Shown one piece after another: positions 25,323 to 34,402 of a DNA stretch of 64,000 nucleotides. This DNA comes from CBDCYS01 sp965226185 (GTDB taxonomy: Bacteria; Acidobacteriota; Terriglobia; Bryobacterales; UBA6623). The DNA is taken from positions 682,001-746,000 of the forward strand of contig CBDDCT010000007.1 of NCBI GenBank assembly GCA_965226185.1. The letters are read 5' to 3'. Both the position numbers and the translations under genes were made by a program. Each line of letters opens with the position of its first letter. Position 1 is the stretch's first letter. Below the pieces are notes generated by a model. It searched no databases and was not told where the DNA came from. It saw only the letters and a program-made list of their open reading frames with translations.

Positions 25323-26970
25323 GATCCCGGCTTTGTTTCCGCTCGCGATGCTTGAGACCGGGTCCGGTCTTCGCGGCTGGATGGAAGATCTTATGGCCGG
25401 AGTGCTGCCGAGCGTCTATCAGATTAGCTTGTTTGACTGGCTGCTGGTGGGGCTTTATCTCGCGACTATGGCAGTGCTGAGTTTATACGGACTGCACCGT
25501 TATCAGCTTGTTTACCTGTATCACAAATACAAGCGGAACACTCCCGGCGAGCCTGTACGCCGTTTCGAAAAACTGCCCCGAGTTACGGTTCAGTTGCCAA
25601 TCTACAACGAGCAGTATGTTGTCGAGCAGCTTCTAGCATCTATTTGCCGGCTTGACTATCCCCGGGATCTGCTGCAGATCCAGTTGCTTGATGATTCGAC
25701 AGACGAAACGCAGCCCGTGGCGCGCGCCGCTTGCCGCCGCCTAGCGGCGATGGGTCACCGGGTTGAGTACCTGCACCGGAATCATCGAACGGGTTACAAG
25801 GCAGGAGCATTACAGGCAGGGCTGGCGCGCGCGCGCGGAGAGTTGATCGCCATTTTCGATGCGGACTTCTCACCCGAAGCGGACTTTTTGCACAAGACCA
25901 TTCACTACTTCACCGATCCAAAGGTCGGCATGGTGCAGGGGCGCTGGACCTATCGCAACCGCAACCACTCGCTGCTAACCAGGATTCAGGCGATCTTGCT
26001 TGACGGTCACTTCGTTTTCGAGCACGGAGCGCGGTCACGATCGGGCCGCTTCTTCAACTTCAACGGCACGGCCGGTGTTCTGCGAAGAACGATGATCGAG
26101 GATGCGGGCGGCTGGCAGTTCGAAACGCTCACGGAAGACACTGATCTCAGCTATCGCGCCCAACTCCGGGGCTGGAGATTTCTCTACCTGCCCCAGGTGG
26201 AAGTGCCCTCGGAACTTCCGGTCGATATGACTTCGTTTCAGGCACAGCAAGCACGCTGGGCCAAGGGGTTGATTCAAACAGCCAAGAAGATTTTGCCAGT
26301 GTTGCTGCGGTCGAACCAGTCGCTGAAGGTCAAGGCCGAGGCCTGCTTTCACCTGACCGCAAATATCTCCTACCCGTTGATGGTGGTCCTCTCGATTCTG
26401 CTTTTGCCGGCGATCGTCGTGCGCTACTACCATGGGAGCGGTCAGCTTCTTTACCTCGATATCCCCTTGTTTCTGGGGACATTCAGCTCGCTGTCGACTT
26501 TCTACGTCCTGAGCCAGAAGGAACTGTACCCGCGTCACTGGCGCCGGGCCGCCTTGATGCTGCCGGGGTTAATGGCCGTGGGGATTGGGCTAACGCTCAC
26601 GAATGCCAAAGCCGTCATGGAGGCGCTGTTGGGGATCGCATCGCCTTTCCAGCGGACAGCAAAATACTCGGCCGATCAGAGCCGCGCCCGGCTGGCCCGA
26701 AGCAAATACCGAGTCCGCGGCGGCTGGCTGCCAACCGCTCACCTGGCCGCCGGAAGCTACTTCGGATTCTGCATCCTTTGTTGCCTGCTGATTGGCAACT
26801 GGGCGACGATGCCGTTTCTAGTGGTCTTCGTCCTGGGCTACTATTCCACCGGAGTGCTGATGCTGGTGCAGTCGCATCAGAACGACCCCGCTAGCGCCAA
26901 TACTGTCGACTTAGAGCTTGCGAGCTCAGAGCCTTCGAGCCCAGCGCCGTTGAGCCGCGAAGCGGCGTAG
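25321..26970 (+). CDS. Cellulose-synthase-like GT2 membrane glycosyltransferase
   Basis: 549 codons from ATG 25321; the internal ATG 25393 has GGAAG 6 bases upstream and may be the true start. Membrane spans flank a GT-A domain: PRVTVQLPIYNEQYVVEQLL, then IQLLDDSTDET, IAIFDADFSPEADFL (the DxD metal site), LTEDTDLSYRAQLRGW (catalytic Asp) and SFQAQQARWAKGLIQ (QxxRW). This is the processive GT2 layout of cellulose, mannan and glucomannan synthases. At least four C-terminal membrane spans form the likely translocation channel. There is no BcsB or PilZ domain. The last 14 residues (SEPSSPAPLSREAA) and the TAG stop are encoded by a dispersed repeat (26928-26981), so the C-terminus was replaced or extended. 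Confidence 0.88.
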   Translation: MIPALFPLAMLETGSGLRGWMEDLMAGVLPSVYQISLFDWLLVGLYLATMAVLSLYGLHRYQLVYLYHKYKRNTPGEPVRRFEKLPRVTVQLPIYNEQYVVEQLLASICRLDYPRDLLQIQLLDDSTDETQPVARAACRRLAAMGHRVEYLHRNHRTGYKAGALQAGLARARGELIAIFDADFSPEADFLHKTIHYFTDPKVGMVQGRWTYRNRNHSLLTRIQAILLDGHFVFEHGARSRSGRFFNFNGTAGVLRRTMIEDAGGWQFETLTEDTDLSYRAQLRGWRFLYLPQVEVPSELPVDMTSFQAQQARWAKGLIQTAKKILPVLLRSNQSLKVKAEACFHLTANISYPLMVVLSILLLPAIVVRYYHGSGQLLYLDIPLFLGTFSSLSTFYVLSQKELYPRHWRRAALMLPGLMAVGIGLTLTNAKAVMEALLGIASPFQRTAKYSADQSRARLARSKYRVRGGWLPTAHLAAGSYFGFCILCCLLIGNWATMPFLVVFVLGYYSTGVLMLVQSHQNDPASANTVDLELASSEPSSPAPLSREAA

Positions 26971-26981
26971 GATCGTAGCCC
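26928..26981 (+). repeat. Dispersed repeat A (GAGCCGCGAAGCGGCG core), copy 1
   Basis: Runs AGAGCCTTCGAGCCCAG, then the hairpin core GCCGC-GAA-GCGGC, then AGGATCGTAGCCC. Other copies are at 41531-41560 and 48424-48472. This copy carries the end of the GT2 reading frame including its stop codon. Confidence 0.7.
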
Positions 26982-27152
26982 AGGGTGCGAGAATCCTGGG
27001 AGCGTCGGATCTCATCCTGCAATCCAAGAACGATGCTTTCAGCGTCAGCAATGCGAAGCGGTCTCATTTCCCCAGGAGAACACGCTCTACATGCTATGCG
27101 CAATGACTCATGGATGTTATGTTTAGCAATGGTCAAGGAGACTCTGACATCC

Positions 27153-28817
27153 ATGAAAGCTGCCCTGATTCTGCTTTCCGTGCTTTGTTTTGGTACCGCC
27201 GCGGTGACCGCGGAAACGCCGCGTCCCAACTTCCTGATTATCTTGGCTGACGATATGGGCTACTCAGACACTGGTTCCTATGGGGGAGAGATCGCCACGC
27301 CGAATCTCGACTCTCTGGCGAGGGGCGGGTTGCGCTTCACGGATTTCTACAACACCGCCCGCTGCTGGCCAACGCGCGGCGCACTGCTCACCGGCTACTA
27401 CCCGCAACAGATCCGCCGCGACGGGATGCCCGGCGTCGATCACCGAAGCTTTGGCGGCCGCGGCGTCCGCCCAAAATGGGCGCGGCTCCTCCCGGAGCGC
27501 TTGCGGCAGCTCGGCTACCGATCCTATCACTCCGGGAAATGGCACGTGGACGGCAAGCCGACGGAGAACGGATTTGATCGCTCTTATGAGCCGAGGTCCG
27601 GGAACAACTTCTTCCGCGCCGTAGCCCACAAGAGCCACAACAGAGACGGCGGGCCGCTTTCGCCAGCCGAGCGCGGCGGCGAATACTACGGGACCATCGC
27701 CACGGCGGATCACGCCATCGAGTACTTGCGGGAGCACGCAGAGCAGTACGCGGACCGGCCTTTCTTTCAGTACCTGACTTTCCACGCCCCGCATTTCCCG
27801 CTGCACGCGCTCCCCGAAGACATTACTCGCTATCGCGATCGCTACCTTCAAGGCTGGGACCGGCTGCGGCGGGAGCGGCACACAAGGCAGAAAGAAATGG
27901 GCATCACCGGCGCCGCCCTATCACCCCTGGAACCGGACGTTGGCCCGCCCTACGATTTTCCCGATTCCATCGCTCAGCTTGGGTCCGGCGAGATCAATCG
28001 TCCCCTCCCCTGGAAGGATCTGACAGAACAACAGCGCCGGTTCCAAGCGACGAAGATGGCGATTCATGCCGCGATGATCGACCGCATGGACCGCGAAATC
28101 GGCCGCGTGCTCGACCAGCTTCGAGCGATGAAGGCGTTCGACAATACGGTGATCTTCTTTCTTTCCGACAACGGCGCGAGCGCCGAAATCATGGTGCGGG
28201 GAGAAGGCCACGATCCCGATGCGCCGATGGGCTCCGCGAAAACCTATCTCTGCCTCGGCCCGGGGTTCTCCGGCGCTGCCAATACACCGTTCCGCCGGCA
28301 CAAGACCTGGGTGCACGAAGGCGGCATCTCCACGCCTTTCATCGTGCACTGGCCGAAAGGCATCGCCGCCAAGAACGAGCTGCGTTCCACCGCCGCCCAC
28401 GTAATCGATATCGCGCCGACCGTGCTGGAGCTGGCCGGTTCCGATACCGTCGCTGACGCGGGTGGACGGCCAATTTCCGGACGCAGCCTCGTGAGCGTCT
28501 TCACCGGCGACGAGGGCGTCCTGCATGAGACCCTCTGGTTCTACCACGAAGGCAACCGCGCACTGCGCCAGGGCGATTGGAAGATTGTCCACACGGTCGG
28601 CGTTCGCAACCCTTGGCGGAGTGTCGCGGCGGAGGAGGATGCCAGGCCTGGGGACTGGGCGCTGTACGACCTCTCTACCGACCGCGCCGAGCAACACGAC
28701 CTCTCCGCCAAACAACCAGACCGTGTACGCTCCATGGCCTCTCTGTGGGAGCGCTGGAAGGACAAGTTCATCCGGGAGGCCGGCGATCCACCCAGCGGAA
28801 ACGGCGCACAGAATTGA
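27153..28817 (+). CDS. Exported sulfatase
   Basis: 554 codons from ATG 27153, with a signal peptide (MKAALILLSVLCFGTAAVTA) and AAGGAG 12 bases upstream; upstream in-frame text to 26985 is not family-like. Sulfatase signature with the formylglycine site CWPTR (CxPxR, Cys71) in NTARCWPTRGALLTGYYP. Metal ligands are in FLIILADDMGYSDTGSYGG and VIFFLSDNGASAE. RQGDWKIVHTVG in the C-terminal subdomain is typical of type I arylsulfatases. It would need a formylglycine-generating enzyme, not seen here. Probably removes sulfate esters from polysaccharides or glycoconjugates in the periplasm; substrate unknown. Confidence 0.92.
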   Translation: MKAALILLSVLCFGTAAVTAETPRPNFLIILADDMGYSDTGSYGGEIATPNLDSLARGGLRFTDFYNTARCWPTRGALLTGYYPQQIRRDGMPGVDHRSFGGRGVRPKWARLLPERLRQLGYRSYHSGKWHVDGKPTENGFDRSYEPRSGNNFFRAVAHKSHNRDGGPLSPAERGGEYYGTIATADHAIEYLREHAEQYADRPFFQYLTFHAPHFPLHALPEDITRYRDRYLQGWDRLRRERHTRQKEMGITGAALSPLEPDVGPPYDFPDSIAQLGSGEINRPLPWKDLTEQQRRFQATKMAIHAAMIDRMDREIGRVLDQLRAMKAFDNTVIFFLSDNGASAEIMVRGEGHDPDAPMGSAKTYLCLGPGFSGAANTPFRRHKTWVHEGGISTPFIVHWPKGIAAKNELRSTAAHVIDIAPTVLELAGSDTVADAGGRPISGRSLVSVFTGDEGVLHETLWFYHEGNRALRQGDWKIVHTVGVRNPWRSVAAEEDARPGDWALYDLSTDRAEQHDLSAKQPDRVRSMASLWERWKDKFIREAGDPPSGNGAQN

Positions 28818-28850
28818 TTCGATGACACTGCCCCTTCGGGCGTCCTCGCT

Positions 28851-28877
28851 CACCGCGTGGTGAGAAATGCGAGCTAG
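28851..28877 (+). repeat. Dispersed repeat B (GGTGAGAAATGCGGGCTAG type), copy 1
   Basis: CACCGCG followed by TGGTGAGAAATGCGAGCTAG. Related copies: 40255-40280 (inverted), 40421-40446, 52446-52476 and 52872-52893. All lie between genes. Confidence 0.6.
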
Positions 28878-28912
28878 GAGCCTGTCCCACAGAACGAAAA
28901 TGGCCTTTTTGA

Positions 28913-29260
28913 CTACAGCATCTTGTGTAAGGAAAACTCCAGCAGGGCCTTCACCACCGTGGCGTTTTCCGTAGCCCCTTGCCGCAGCCCCAGCACGGTT
29001 TTTCGCCCGTTGCAGCCGATCCCCAGCGCCACAATCATGTGCTGCCCGCGGAAGAGTTTGGCGTCAATGACGATCGCACACAACCGCAGATCGCCGAGGG
29101 GCCGCGTCAACAATTGTTCCAACTTTTTGCGGCTGGCCTGCACGAAATGCGCACTGACCGTGGACTTTTTCAGACCGCAGGCTTTGGCGAATTCCCGCAC
29201 GACGGCTTCGTAGCCGCGCATCGAGCCATGCACCAGAGCTGCACTCCTTTCGCAAGCCAA
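28913..29260 (-). pseudogene. IS256-family transposase fragment
   Basis: The translated piece aligns by eye with the middle of the complete IS256 transposase at 50922-52211: VREFAKACGLKKSTVSAHFV against VREFAAAYGIEKSAVSEHFV, and VALGIGCNGRKTVLGLRQGA against VALGVAMDGSKTVLGLRQGA. Only the first catalytic Asp region (VIDAKLFRGQH) remains. Both ends are missing; the frame stops after VVKALLEFSLHKML. It differs enough from the complete copy to be a separate, older insertion. Confidence 0.8.
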
Positions 29261-29406
29261 CCGCCCGGAAAGCCCCGCAAACCCTCAAATACGGGACACT
29301 TCACCCCAACAACCTCGACCGGCCGGAACCCGCGGGAATGCCCTCGCCGCGGGTATTTTAAGGCAGTTTCGCTGCACTCCCCCGGGCGAACTTCTGCCGC
29401 GGGCTG

Positions 29407-30762
29407 TTAGGCCGGCTTCTGGCGCTGGTTGAAGCTTTCGATGAAGTGGGTATCGTAGTTGCCCGCGGAAAAATCGGGGTCGGCCATGATCCGCTGGTGC
29501 AACGGAATGGAAGTGTGGATGCCTTCCACCACAAACAGGTCAAGCGCCCGCTGCATGCGCGTGATGGCTTCGGTGCGGTCGCGGCCGTGGGTAATGAGCT
29601 TGGCGACAAGCGAGTCATAGTAGGGAGGCACGAACCACCCCGAATAAGCCGCTGTATCGACTCGCACGCCGATTCCGCCGGGAAGAATGAGGTTCGAGAT
29701 GCGGCCGGCCGAGGGGACAAAGGTTTCCGGGTTCTCGGCGTTGATGCGGCACTCGATGGCGTGTCCGCGGATCTCGATCTTTTCAGGAATGACCGCAGAA
29801 AGTCTCTCGCCGTCCGCCAGCAATATTTGACTCTTGACCAGGTCGACTCCCGTGATGGCTTCGGTGACGGGGTGCTCGACCTGGATGCGGGCGTTCATTT
29901 CAATGAAGTAAAGCTCGCCCTTTTCGTCCATGAGGAATTCCACGGTTCCGGCATTGGAGTAGCCGACTTCGGAGAGCGTGTCTTCGATCTTGGCGCAAAG
30001 ATCTTTCCGGATGGAGCCGTCGAGGCGCGGGGATGGGCCTTCTTCCAGCAGTTTCTGGTGCCGCCTTTGAATCGAGCATTCGCGCTCGCCCAGCGCCACC
30101 ACGTGCCCGTGATTGTCCCCCAGGACTTGGAATTCGATGTGCCTCGGCCTCTCAATGAACTTTTCGAGGTAGACATCAGAAGAGTGGAAACTCACCGCGG
30201 CTTCGTGCTGTGCTTGGTGAAAAAGCTCGGTGAGATCCTTGGAGCGGGAAACCACCCGCATGCCCCGCCCGCCGCCGCCGGCAGCCGCTTTGATGATCAC
30301 GGGGTAGCCGATTTCGTCGGCGCAACGGCGCGCGTCGTCCACTGACTGAACGGGCTCCTCGGTTCCTGGAAGGATCGGCAGTCCCGCCTTCTTGACGACA
30401 CGGCGCGCTTCCGCCTTGTCGCCCATCATGCGGGTCACCTCCGGCTTGGGGCCGATGAAGGTGATGCCGGACACCTCGCAAACTTCGGCGAAACTGGCGT
30501 CTTCGGCGAGAAAACCATACCCGGGGTGGATGGCGTCGGCGTCGGTAATCTCGGCGGCGCTGATGACCGAGGGGACGTTGAGATAGCTGTCCGTGCTTCG
30601 CGCCGGGCCAATGCAGAGCGCTTCATCGGCGTGCCGCACGTGCAGAGATGCGCGGTCGGGCTCGGAGTAGACGGCCACGGTGCGGATTCCGAGATCCTTG
30701 CAGGCCAAAATGACACGCAACGCGATTTCGCCTCGATTGGCAATCAGAAGCTTCCGAATCAT
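29407..30762 (-). CDS. accC: Acetyl-CoA carboxylase, biotin carboxylase subunit
   Basis: 451 codons from ATG 30762; full length for AccC. N-terminal IRKLLIANRGEIALRVILAC; glycine-rich ATP-grasp loop AAAGGGGRGMRVV; then EKFIERPRHIEFQVLGDNHG, ERECSIQRRHQKLLEE, IEMNARIQVEHPVTEAITGV and DSLVAKLITHGRDR. It carboxylates the biotin on AccB with ATP and bicarbonate, the first step of malonyl-CoA synthesis for fatty acids. It lies 36 bases after accB and is the last gene of the eight-gene minus-strand operon. No clear ribosome binding site precedes it. Confidence 0.97.
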   Translation of the reverse strand: MIRKLLIANRGEIALRVILACKDLGIRTVAVYSEPDRASLHVRHADEALCIGPARSTDSYLNVPSVISAAEITDADAIHPGYGFLAEDASFAEVCEVSGITFIGPKPEVTRMMGDKAEARRVVKKAGLPILPGTEEPVQSVDDARRCADEIGYPVIIKAAAGGGGRGMRVVSRSKDLTELFHQAQHEAAVSFHSSDVYLEKFIERPRHIEFQVLGDNHGHVVALGERECSIQRRHQKLLEEGPSPRLDGSIRKDLCAKIEDTLSEVGYSNAGTVEFLMDEKGELYFIEMNARIQVEHPVTEAITGVDLVKSQILLADGERLSAVIPEKIEIRGHAIECRINAENPETFVPSAGRISNLILPGGIGVRVDTAAYSGWFVPPYYDSLVAKLITHGRDRTEAITRMQRALDLFVVEGIHTSIPLHQRIMADPDFSAGNYDTHFIESFNQRQKPA

Positions 30763-30798
30763 CTTTTTGTTGGGTGCGACTTCTAGTGTTGGATACGG

Positions 30799-31314
30799 CT
30801 ATTTGTCGGGCTTGATGGCGAACAATGCCTCGCCGAATTCGACCGGCTGCGCATTAGAGACGAACTTCTTCTCGATGACCCCCGCTGCTTCGGCTTCGAT
30901 CTCATTCATCAGCTTCATTGCCTCGATGATGCAGAGAACCTGTCCGGCCGCCACGGTGTCACCGACTTCGACGAACGGCGGCGCGTCGGGGGAGGAGGCC
31001 TCATAGAAAGTCCCGATTATGGGAGCCGTGACCACGACTAAGTCCTCTTCTTCCGTCTTGCCGGGCTGGGATGCCGGAGCGGAAGCGGGGTCGGCGCCAG
31101 GGAGGGCAGGGGCGGCAGACTCGAGAGCCGGCGGCGCGGCGCCCGCGGGCAGAGCTGATGAAGAGACGACAACGTAGGGTTGGGGCCCTTGTTCGAGGCC
31201 CTGCGTCGTGTTACGCCGAATGCGGATTTTCCCTTCGCTCGACTCAACTTCCAGCTCGGCGATGTCCTTCTCCGTCACCACCTCAATGAGCGCTTTAATT
31301 TTTCTGAAATCCAT
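30799..31314 (-). CDS. accB: Acetyl-CoA carboxylase, biotin carboxyl carrier protein
   Basis: 171 codons from ATG 31314. An N-terminal segment (MDFRKIKALIEVVTEKDIAE) is followed by a Pro/Ala-rich linker (residues about 50-90) and the biotinyl domain with the biotin-accepting Lys in CIIEAMKLMNEIEAE. It carries the carboxyl group between AccC and the carboxyltransferase (AccAD, not seen here). Cotranscribed with accC and the peptidase gene upstream, an order (pepP-accB-accC) that recurs in many bacteria. Confidence 0.97.
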   Translation of the reverse strand: MDFRKIKALIEVVTEKDIAELEVESSEGKIRIRRNTTQGLEQGPQPYVVVSSSALPAGAAPPALESAAPALPGADPASAPASQPGKTEEEDLVVVTAPIIGTFYEASSPDAPPFVEVGDTVAAGQVLCIIEAMKLMNEIEAEAAGVIEKKFVSNAQPVEFGEALFAIKPDK

Positions 31315-31370
31315 GATTTGTAAATGCCGACCGGCGAGCTAACTATGAAAAGTCGGTCCATCACTTTGGG

Positions 31371-32483
31371 TTACAGGACCCGCAATTCGCGAGGAGTCTT
31401 TGTCAGCACTTCGCAACCATTCTTGGTTACGGCAACGACATCCTCAATTCGGACACCCCCGACTCCTTCCACGTAGGCGCCCGGTTCAATCGTGATGACC
31501 ATGCCGGCGCGCAACCGCAGGTCCTCTTTCGGGCCTATGCGGGGCCGTTCATGAATCTCGAGACCAAGCCCATGCCCGGCGGAGTGACTGAACTCTTTCT
31601 CCAGCTTGAACTTCCGAAGCACTTGGCGGGCGCCGCGGTCGACCGTTCCCGCTCTGACTCCCGCCCTGACAGCGCCCACGGCGGCGAGCTGGGCTTCACG
31701 AACAGCTTCAAACAACTCACGCTGGCGCTGATCAACCTGCCCGAAACAGATCATGCGGGTCATATCGCTTGTGTAACCATCGAGTATAGCACCATGATCG
31801 ACGACGATCAACGCATTTCGACGCAGATGGCTAGTATTTGGCTGAGCATGAGGAAGGGCGGACCGTTCTCCGGAGGCGGCTATCGTTTCAAACGCGGCGC
31901 GCTCGGCGCCGAGTTTTCGCATCTCGTATTCGATCTCGGACGCTAGCCGGGCTTCGGTCCAGCTTGGGCGGGCCTTGTGGCAGACGCGCTCAAAGGCGGC
32001 TGAATTCAGATCCACGGATGCACGAATCCGGTCTATCTCGTCGTCGTTCTTGATCATGCGGAGTTTTTCGACGAGTCTGTTCAGCGGTTGAAAGCGGCGG
32101 CCACGCAACTCGCCGCGAAGGTAGTGATAGGTGTCGAAGGAGATCCGATTCTGCTCAAATCCCAGCCGCCGAATGCGCCGCTTCTTGAAATCCCCGGCCA
32201 GTGCCGCAAGCACGCTTCCGGTGGATATCCGCACCTCCACTTCACGCGTTTGCCGGCGCGCCTGGATGTCATATCTCCCATCGGTGTAGAGCACGAGGGA
32301 ATCCGGCGCCACTAGGAGATAGCCGCTGCTGCCGGTAAAGCCGGTCAGGTAGCGGATGTTCGCCATGCCGCAGACCAGCAAGAAGTTGTGTTCGGCGCGG
32401 GCGAGGAGCCGGCGCAGCCGCGCGACTCTAGCCAAGCGGGCCGCGAACGAGGCCGCTTTCGCCTTTATCTGTTCGTTGCTCAT
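31371..32483 (-). CDS. Xaa-Pro aminopeptidase (M24 family)
   Basis: 370 codons from ATG 32483, 16 bases after the preceding stop; the longer frame to 32642 overlaps the AMIN gene and lacks family text. Creatinase N-domain (LLVCGMANIRYLTGFTGSSG) followed by the M24 fold. All five metal ligands are visible: the two Asp in DHGAILDGYTSDMTRM, His in SAGHGLGLEIHERP, Glu in VITIEPGAYVEG and Glu in GVRIEDVVAVT. It removes N-terminal residues preceding proline from peptides in the cytoplasm. Sits between the pilus-like genes and accB in the operon. Confidence 0.93.
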   Translation of the reverse strand: MSNEQIKAKAASFAARLARVARLRRLLARAEHNFLLVCGMANIRYLTGFTGSSGYLLVAPDSLVLYTDGRYDIQARRQTREVEVRISTGSVLAALAGDFKKRRIRRLGFEQNRISFDTYHYLRGELRGRRFQPLNRLVEKLRMIKNDDEIDRIRASVDLNSAAFERVCHKARPSWTEARLASEIEYEMRKLGAERAAFETIAASGERSALPHAQPNTSHLRRNALIVVDHGAILDGYTSDMTRMICFGQVDQRQRELFEAVREAQLAAVGAVRAGVRAGTVDRGARQVLRKFKLEKEFSHSAGHGLGLEIHERPRIGPKEDLRLRAGMVITIEPGAYVEGVGGVRIEDVVAVTKNGCEVLTKTPRELRVL

Positions 32484-32499
32484 CGGGTCTGGTGGTTGC

Positions 32500-33306
32500 C
32501 TATTGGGCCGTGCTGGAAACCTGGATATCGAGGCCGCTCGAATGAGGAAGAACCAGCAGGTTCGGAAATCCTTCCACGTCCAGTACCAGGCGCGAGACCG
32601 GGGGATTGTCCTTGTACTGCCCGAGGCGAATGCGATGGACAAGAGGGTGTGAAATCTCCTGGCTCAGCCGATCCGCGGGCAACGCAAGCCACGTTCCTGG
32701 TACGTCGACAACGACTCGATTCGGGTTTTCGAGTCGAAACATGTAGTAGGTGGACCTCTCGCCGGTGATGAGCGAGAGGCGGAGAGCGCCGCCGCGCTGG
32801 GTGATCAGCACATCTCTCAACTTCGCGGCGCCCGGCGGAGGGGACAGCTTGGTCGCGGATTGTCGCGATTTCGCCTCCGACCGCGCGGCAGCGTCTTGCT
32901 TGGCTTTCGCGAACGCTCTCTGTTCCGGGGTCGGCGATGCTGCTAAGGTTGGCGGCGAGTCTTCCCCCGCGCCGCCGCTAGTTGTATCTTCATATCCGCC
33001 GGCGGAGGCGGAGCCGGCGGGCTGTACATTCGACGCGAGACTGGGGGACGCGGGATCGGCGGACGCGAGATCGGCGCCATCGGCCCCCGGCCGCGGGGCG
33101 GCAGCCGTGTTCTCTCCCCCATCAGCCTGCTCCGAATCCGACAGGCCGTAGTGCAGATGCAACATCGAAGCTCCCGCAACGAGCAGGATGACCGCCACCA
33201 AGACCTCGCGGCCCGAAATAAATGCAGAGCGGCCGCCAGGCAGCAGAGCGGACTGCAGACCGCCGCCCCGCTGTGTTCTCGGTCTGAGAAGATTCACTCG
33301 AATCAT
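32500..33306 (-). CDS. AMIN-domain envelope protein with PilN-like N-terminus
   Basis: 268 codons from ATG 33306, overlapping the PilM stop by 4 bases (ATGA). The first residues, MIRVNLLRP, match the PilN motif (INLLP type) known in Thermus and Pseudomonas to dock into PilM. Then come a single membrane span (about 34-52), an Ala/Pro/Gly-rich linker (about 60-150), and a C-terminal AMIN domain (about 160-265: RNVVVDVPGTWLALP-type strand text, VHRIRLGQYKDNPPVSRLVL, DVEG). AMIN domains bind peptidoglycan or secretins and occur in PilQ and AmiC. I infer a cytoplasmic tail binding PilM and a periplasmic AMIN domain. No secretin domain follows. Confidence 0.75.
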   Translation of the reverse strand: MIRVNLLRPRTQRGGGLQSALLPGGRSAFISGREVLVAVILLVAGASMLHLHYGLSDSEQADGGENTAAAPRPGADGADLASADPASPSLASNVQPAGSASAGGYEDTTSGGAGEDSPPTLAASPTPEQRAFAKAKQDAAARSEAKSRQSATKLSPPPGAAKLRDVLITQRGGALRLSLITGERSTYYMFRLENPNRVVVDVPGTWLALPADRLSQEISHPLVHRIRLGQYKDNPPVSRLVLDVEGFPNLLVLPHSSGLDIQVSSTAQ

Positions 33307-34397
33307 AGGTCTTCGAAACTCCGCAGGGCGAGTCCAACCGCAACGGTAAAAGCCGGTGCATGCTCGCGAATAAGACGGCCCGTATCGCTTGACGGAGAAT
33401 AGCTCACGGTGCGGAAGGGGTCCAGTTCTTGCACGGGCAGGCCGAAACGATGCGCCAGGTTCTCAGCCATCATCTTTTCACGCGCACCGCCGCCGGACAA
33501 GTAAATCTGACCTATGCCATGAGGCTCCGCCGTTTTCTTGCTTAATCCCCAACATCCTTCCAGTGCCGCCGCCACCCGGTCCGGAAGGCTTTCGAGTCTC
33601 AGCGACATGCGGCGGTTCAGAGCCTCCGTTGCCTGATGAGATCCCATTAGGGCCTTTCCCCGCAGGAGGCACATGTTGAGCGAGCGCGCACCGATGTGGA
33701 CCAGCAGAGAGGTCTGATCCGGCTTCGGCTCCGCGCTGTGAACAAACGCGTTCGCCAGCGCGCAGGCTTCCACGTCAACGATGAGCGGAGTCTTGCCCGC
33801 CAGCGTGACCGCTTCGCGCAACCATTCGACTTGCTCGGTCATGGTGCCGGCCCAGATGATTTCCCGCGGAGCGCCGGCGGGCGTTTCAATCGGTTCATAG
33901 TCCAGCACGACTGAATCGATCGAGCAGGGAAGGACCTTTTGCGCCGCTTCACGTGCAAAGGACAACAGGTCCCCGTCACGGTCCTCGGGCACCACTTCCA
34001 GCCGGAGGAAGACTTTCTCCCCGGCCGCGGCAACCGCGACGTTTCTCTGGCGGATGCCGAACGCGCGGAGCATCGAACGAACGTGATCCGCGACAGTAAT
34101 GCTATCGGTGAAAACCCCGTCGGTCATGGCTGAGGCGGGGGTGCTCGCGATGGCTGCCTGCCGCACGGTGACTCGCCCATGGGGGCGGTGCAAGACGACC
34201 GCCTTCGTCTTCTCCGAGCCAATATCGAGCCCAACGAGCACCCGCTTGGGCCGAAAGGCGGTGATGCGCCGGAAGTGCTGCAAGCCGGTTTCGACTCGAG
34301 ACCGGATTGAGTCCGGCCACCGCCGGCCGGGGGGCCCTTCGGTGTCTTGGTTCGGCTCCATCATGCGGGTCGCTGGCTTGGGGTCTCGGGCCGGCAC
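33303..34397 (-). CDS. PilM-like actin-fold ATPase
   Basis: 364 codons from GTG 34397, 5 bases after the preceding stop, with AGGA just upstream. FtsA/PilM fold: VLVGLDIGSEKTKAVVLHR (phosphate 1), NVAVAAAGEKVFLRLEVVPE, LDYEPIETPAGAPREIIWAG, PLIVDVEACALANAF, LLVHIGARSLNMCLLRG (phosphate 2), IYLSGGGAREKMM (adenosine motif) and FTVAVGLALRSF. PilM assembles under the inner membrane as part of the type IV pilus alignment complex by binding the N-terminus of PilN. Here its direct neighbour begins with such a motif. No pilB, pilC, pilT, pilO or pilQ is visible in the window. Confidence 0.88.
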   Translation of the reverse strand: MPARDPKPATRMMEPNQDTEGPPGRRWPDSIRSRVETGLQHFRRITAFRPKRVLVGLDIGSEKTKAVVLHRPHGRVTVRQAAIASTPASAMTDGVFTDSITVADHVRSMLRAFGIRQRNVAVAAAGEKVFLRLEVVPEDRDGDLLSFAREAAQKVLPCSIDSVVLDYEPIETPAGAPREIIWAGTMTEQVEWLREAVTLAGKTPLIVDVEACALANAFVHSAEPKPDQTSLLVHIGARSLNMCLLRGKALMGSHQATEALNRRMSLRLESLPDRVAAALEGCWGLSKKTAEPHGIGQIYLSGGGAREKMMAENLAHRFGLPVQELDPFRTVSYSPSSDTGRLIREHAPAFTVAVGLALRSFEDL

Positions 34398-34402
34398 ATT
34401 TC

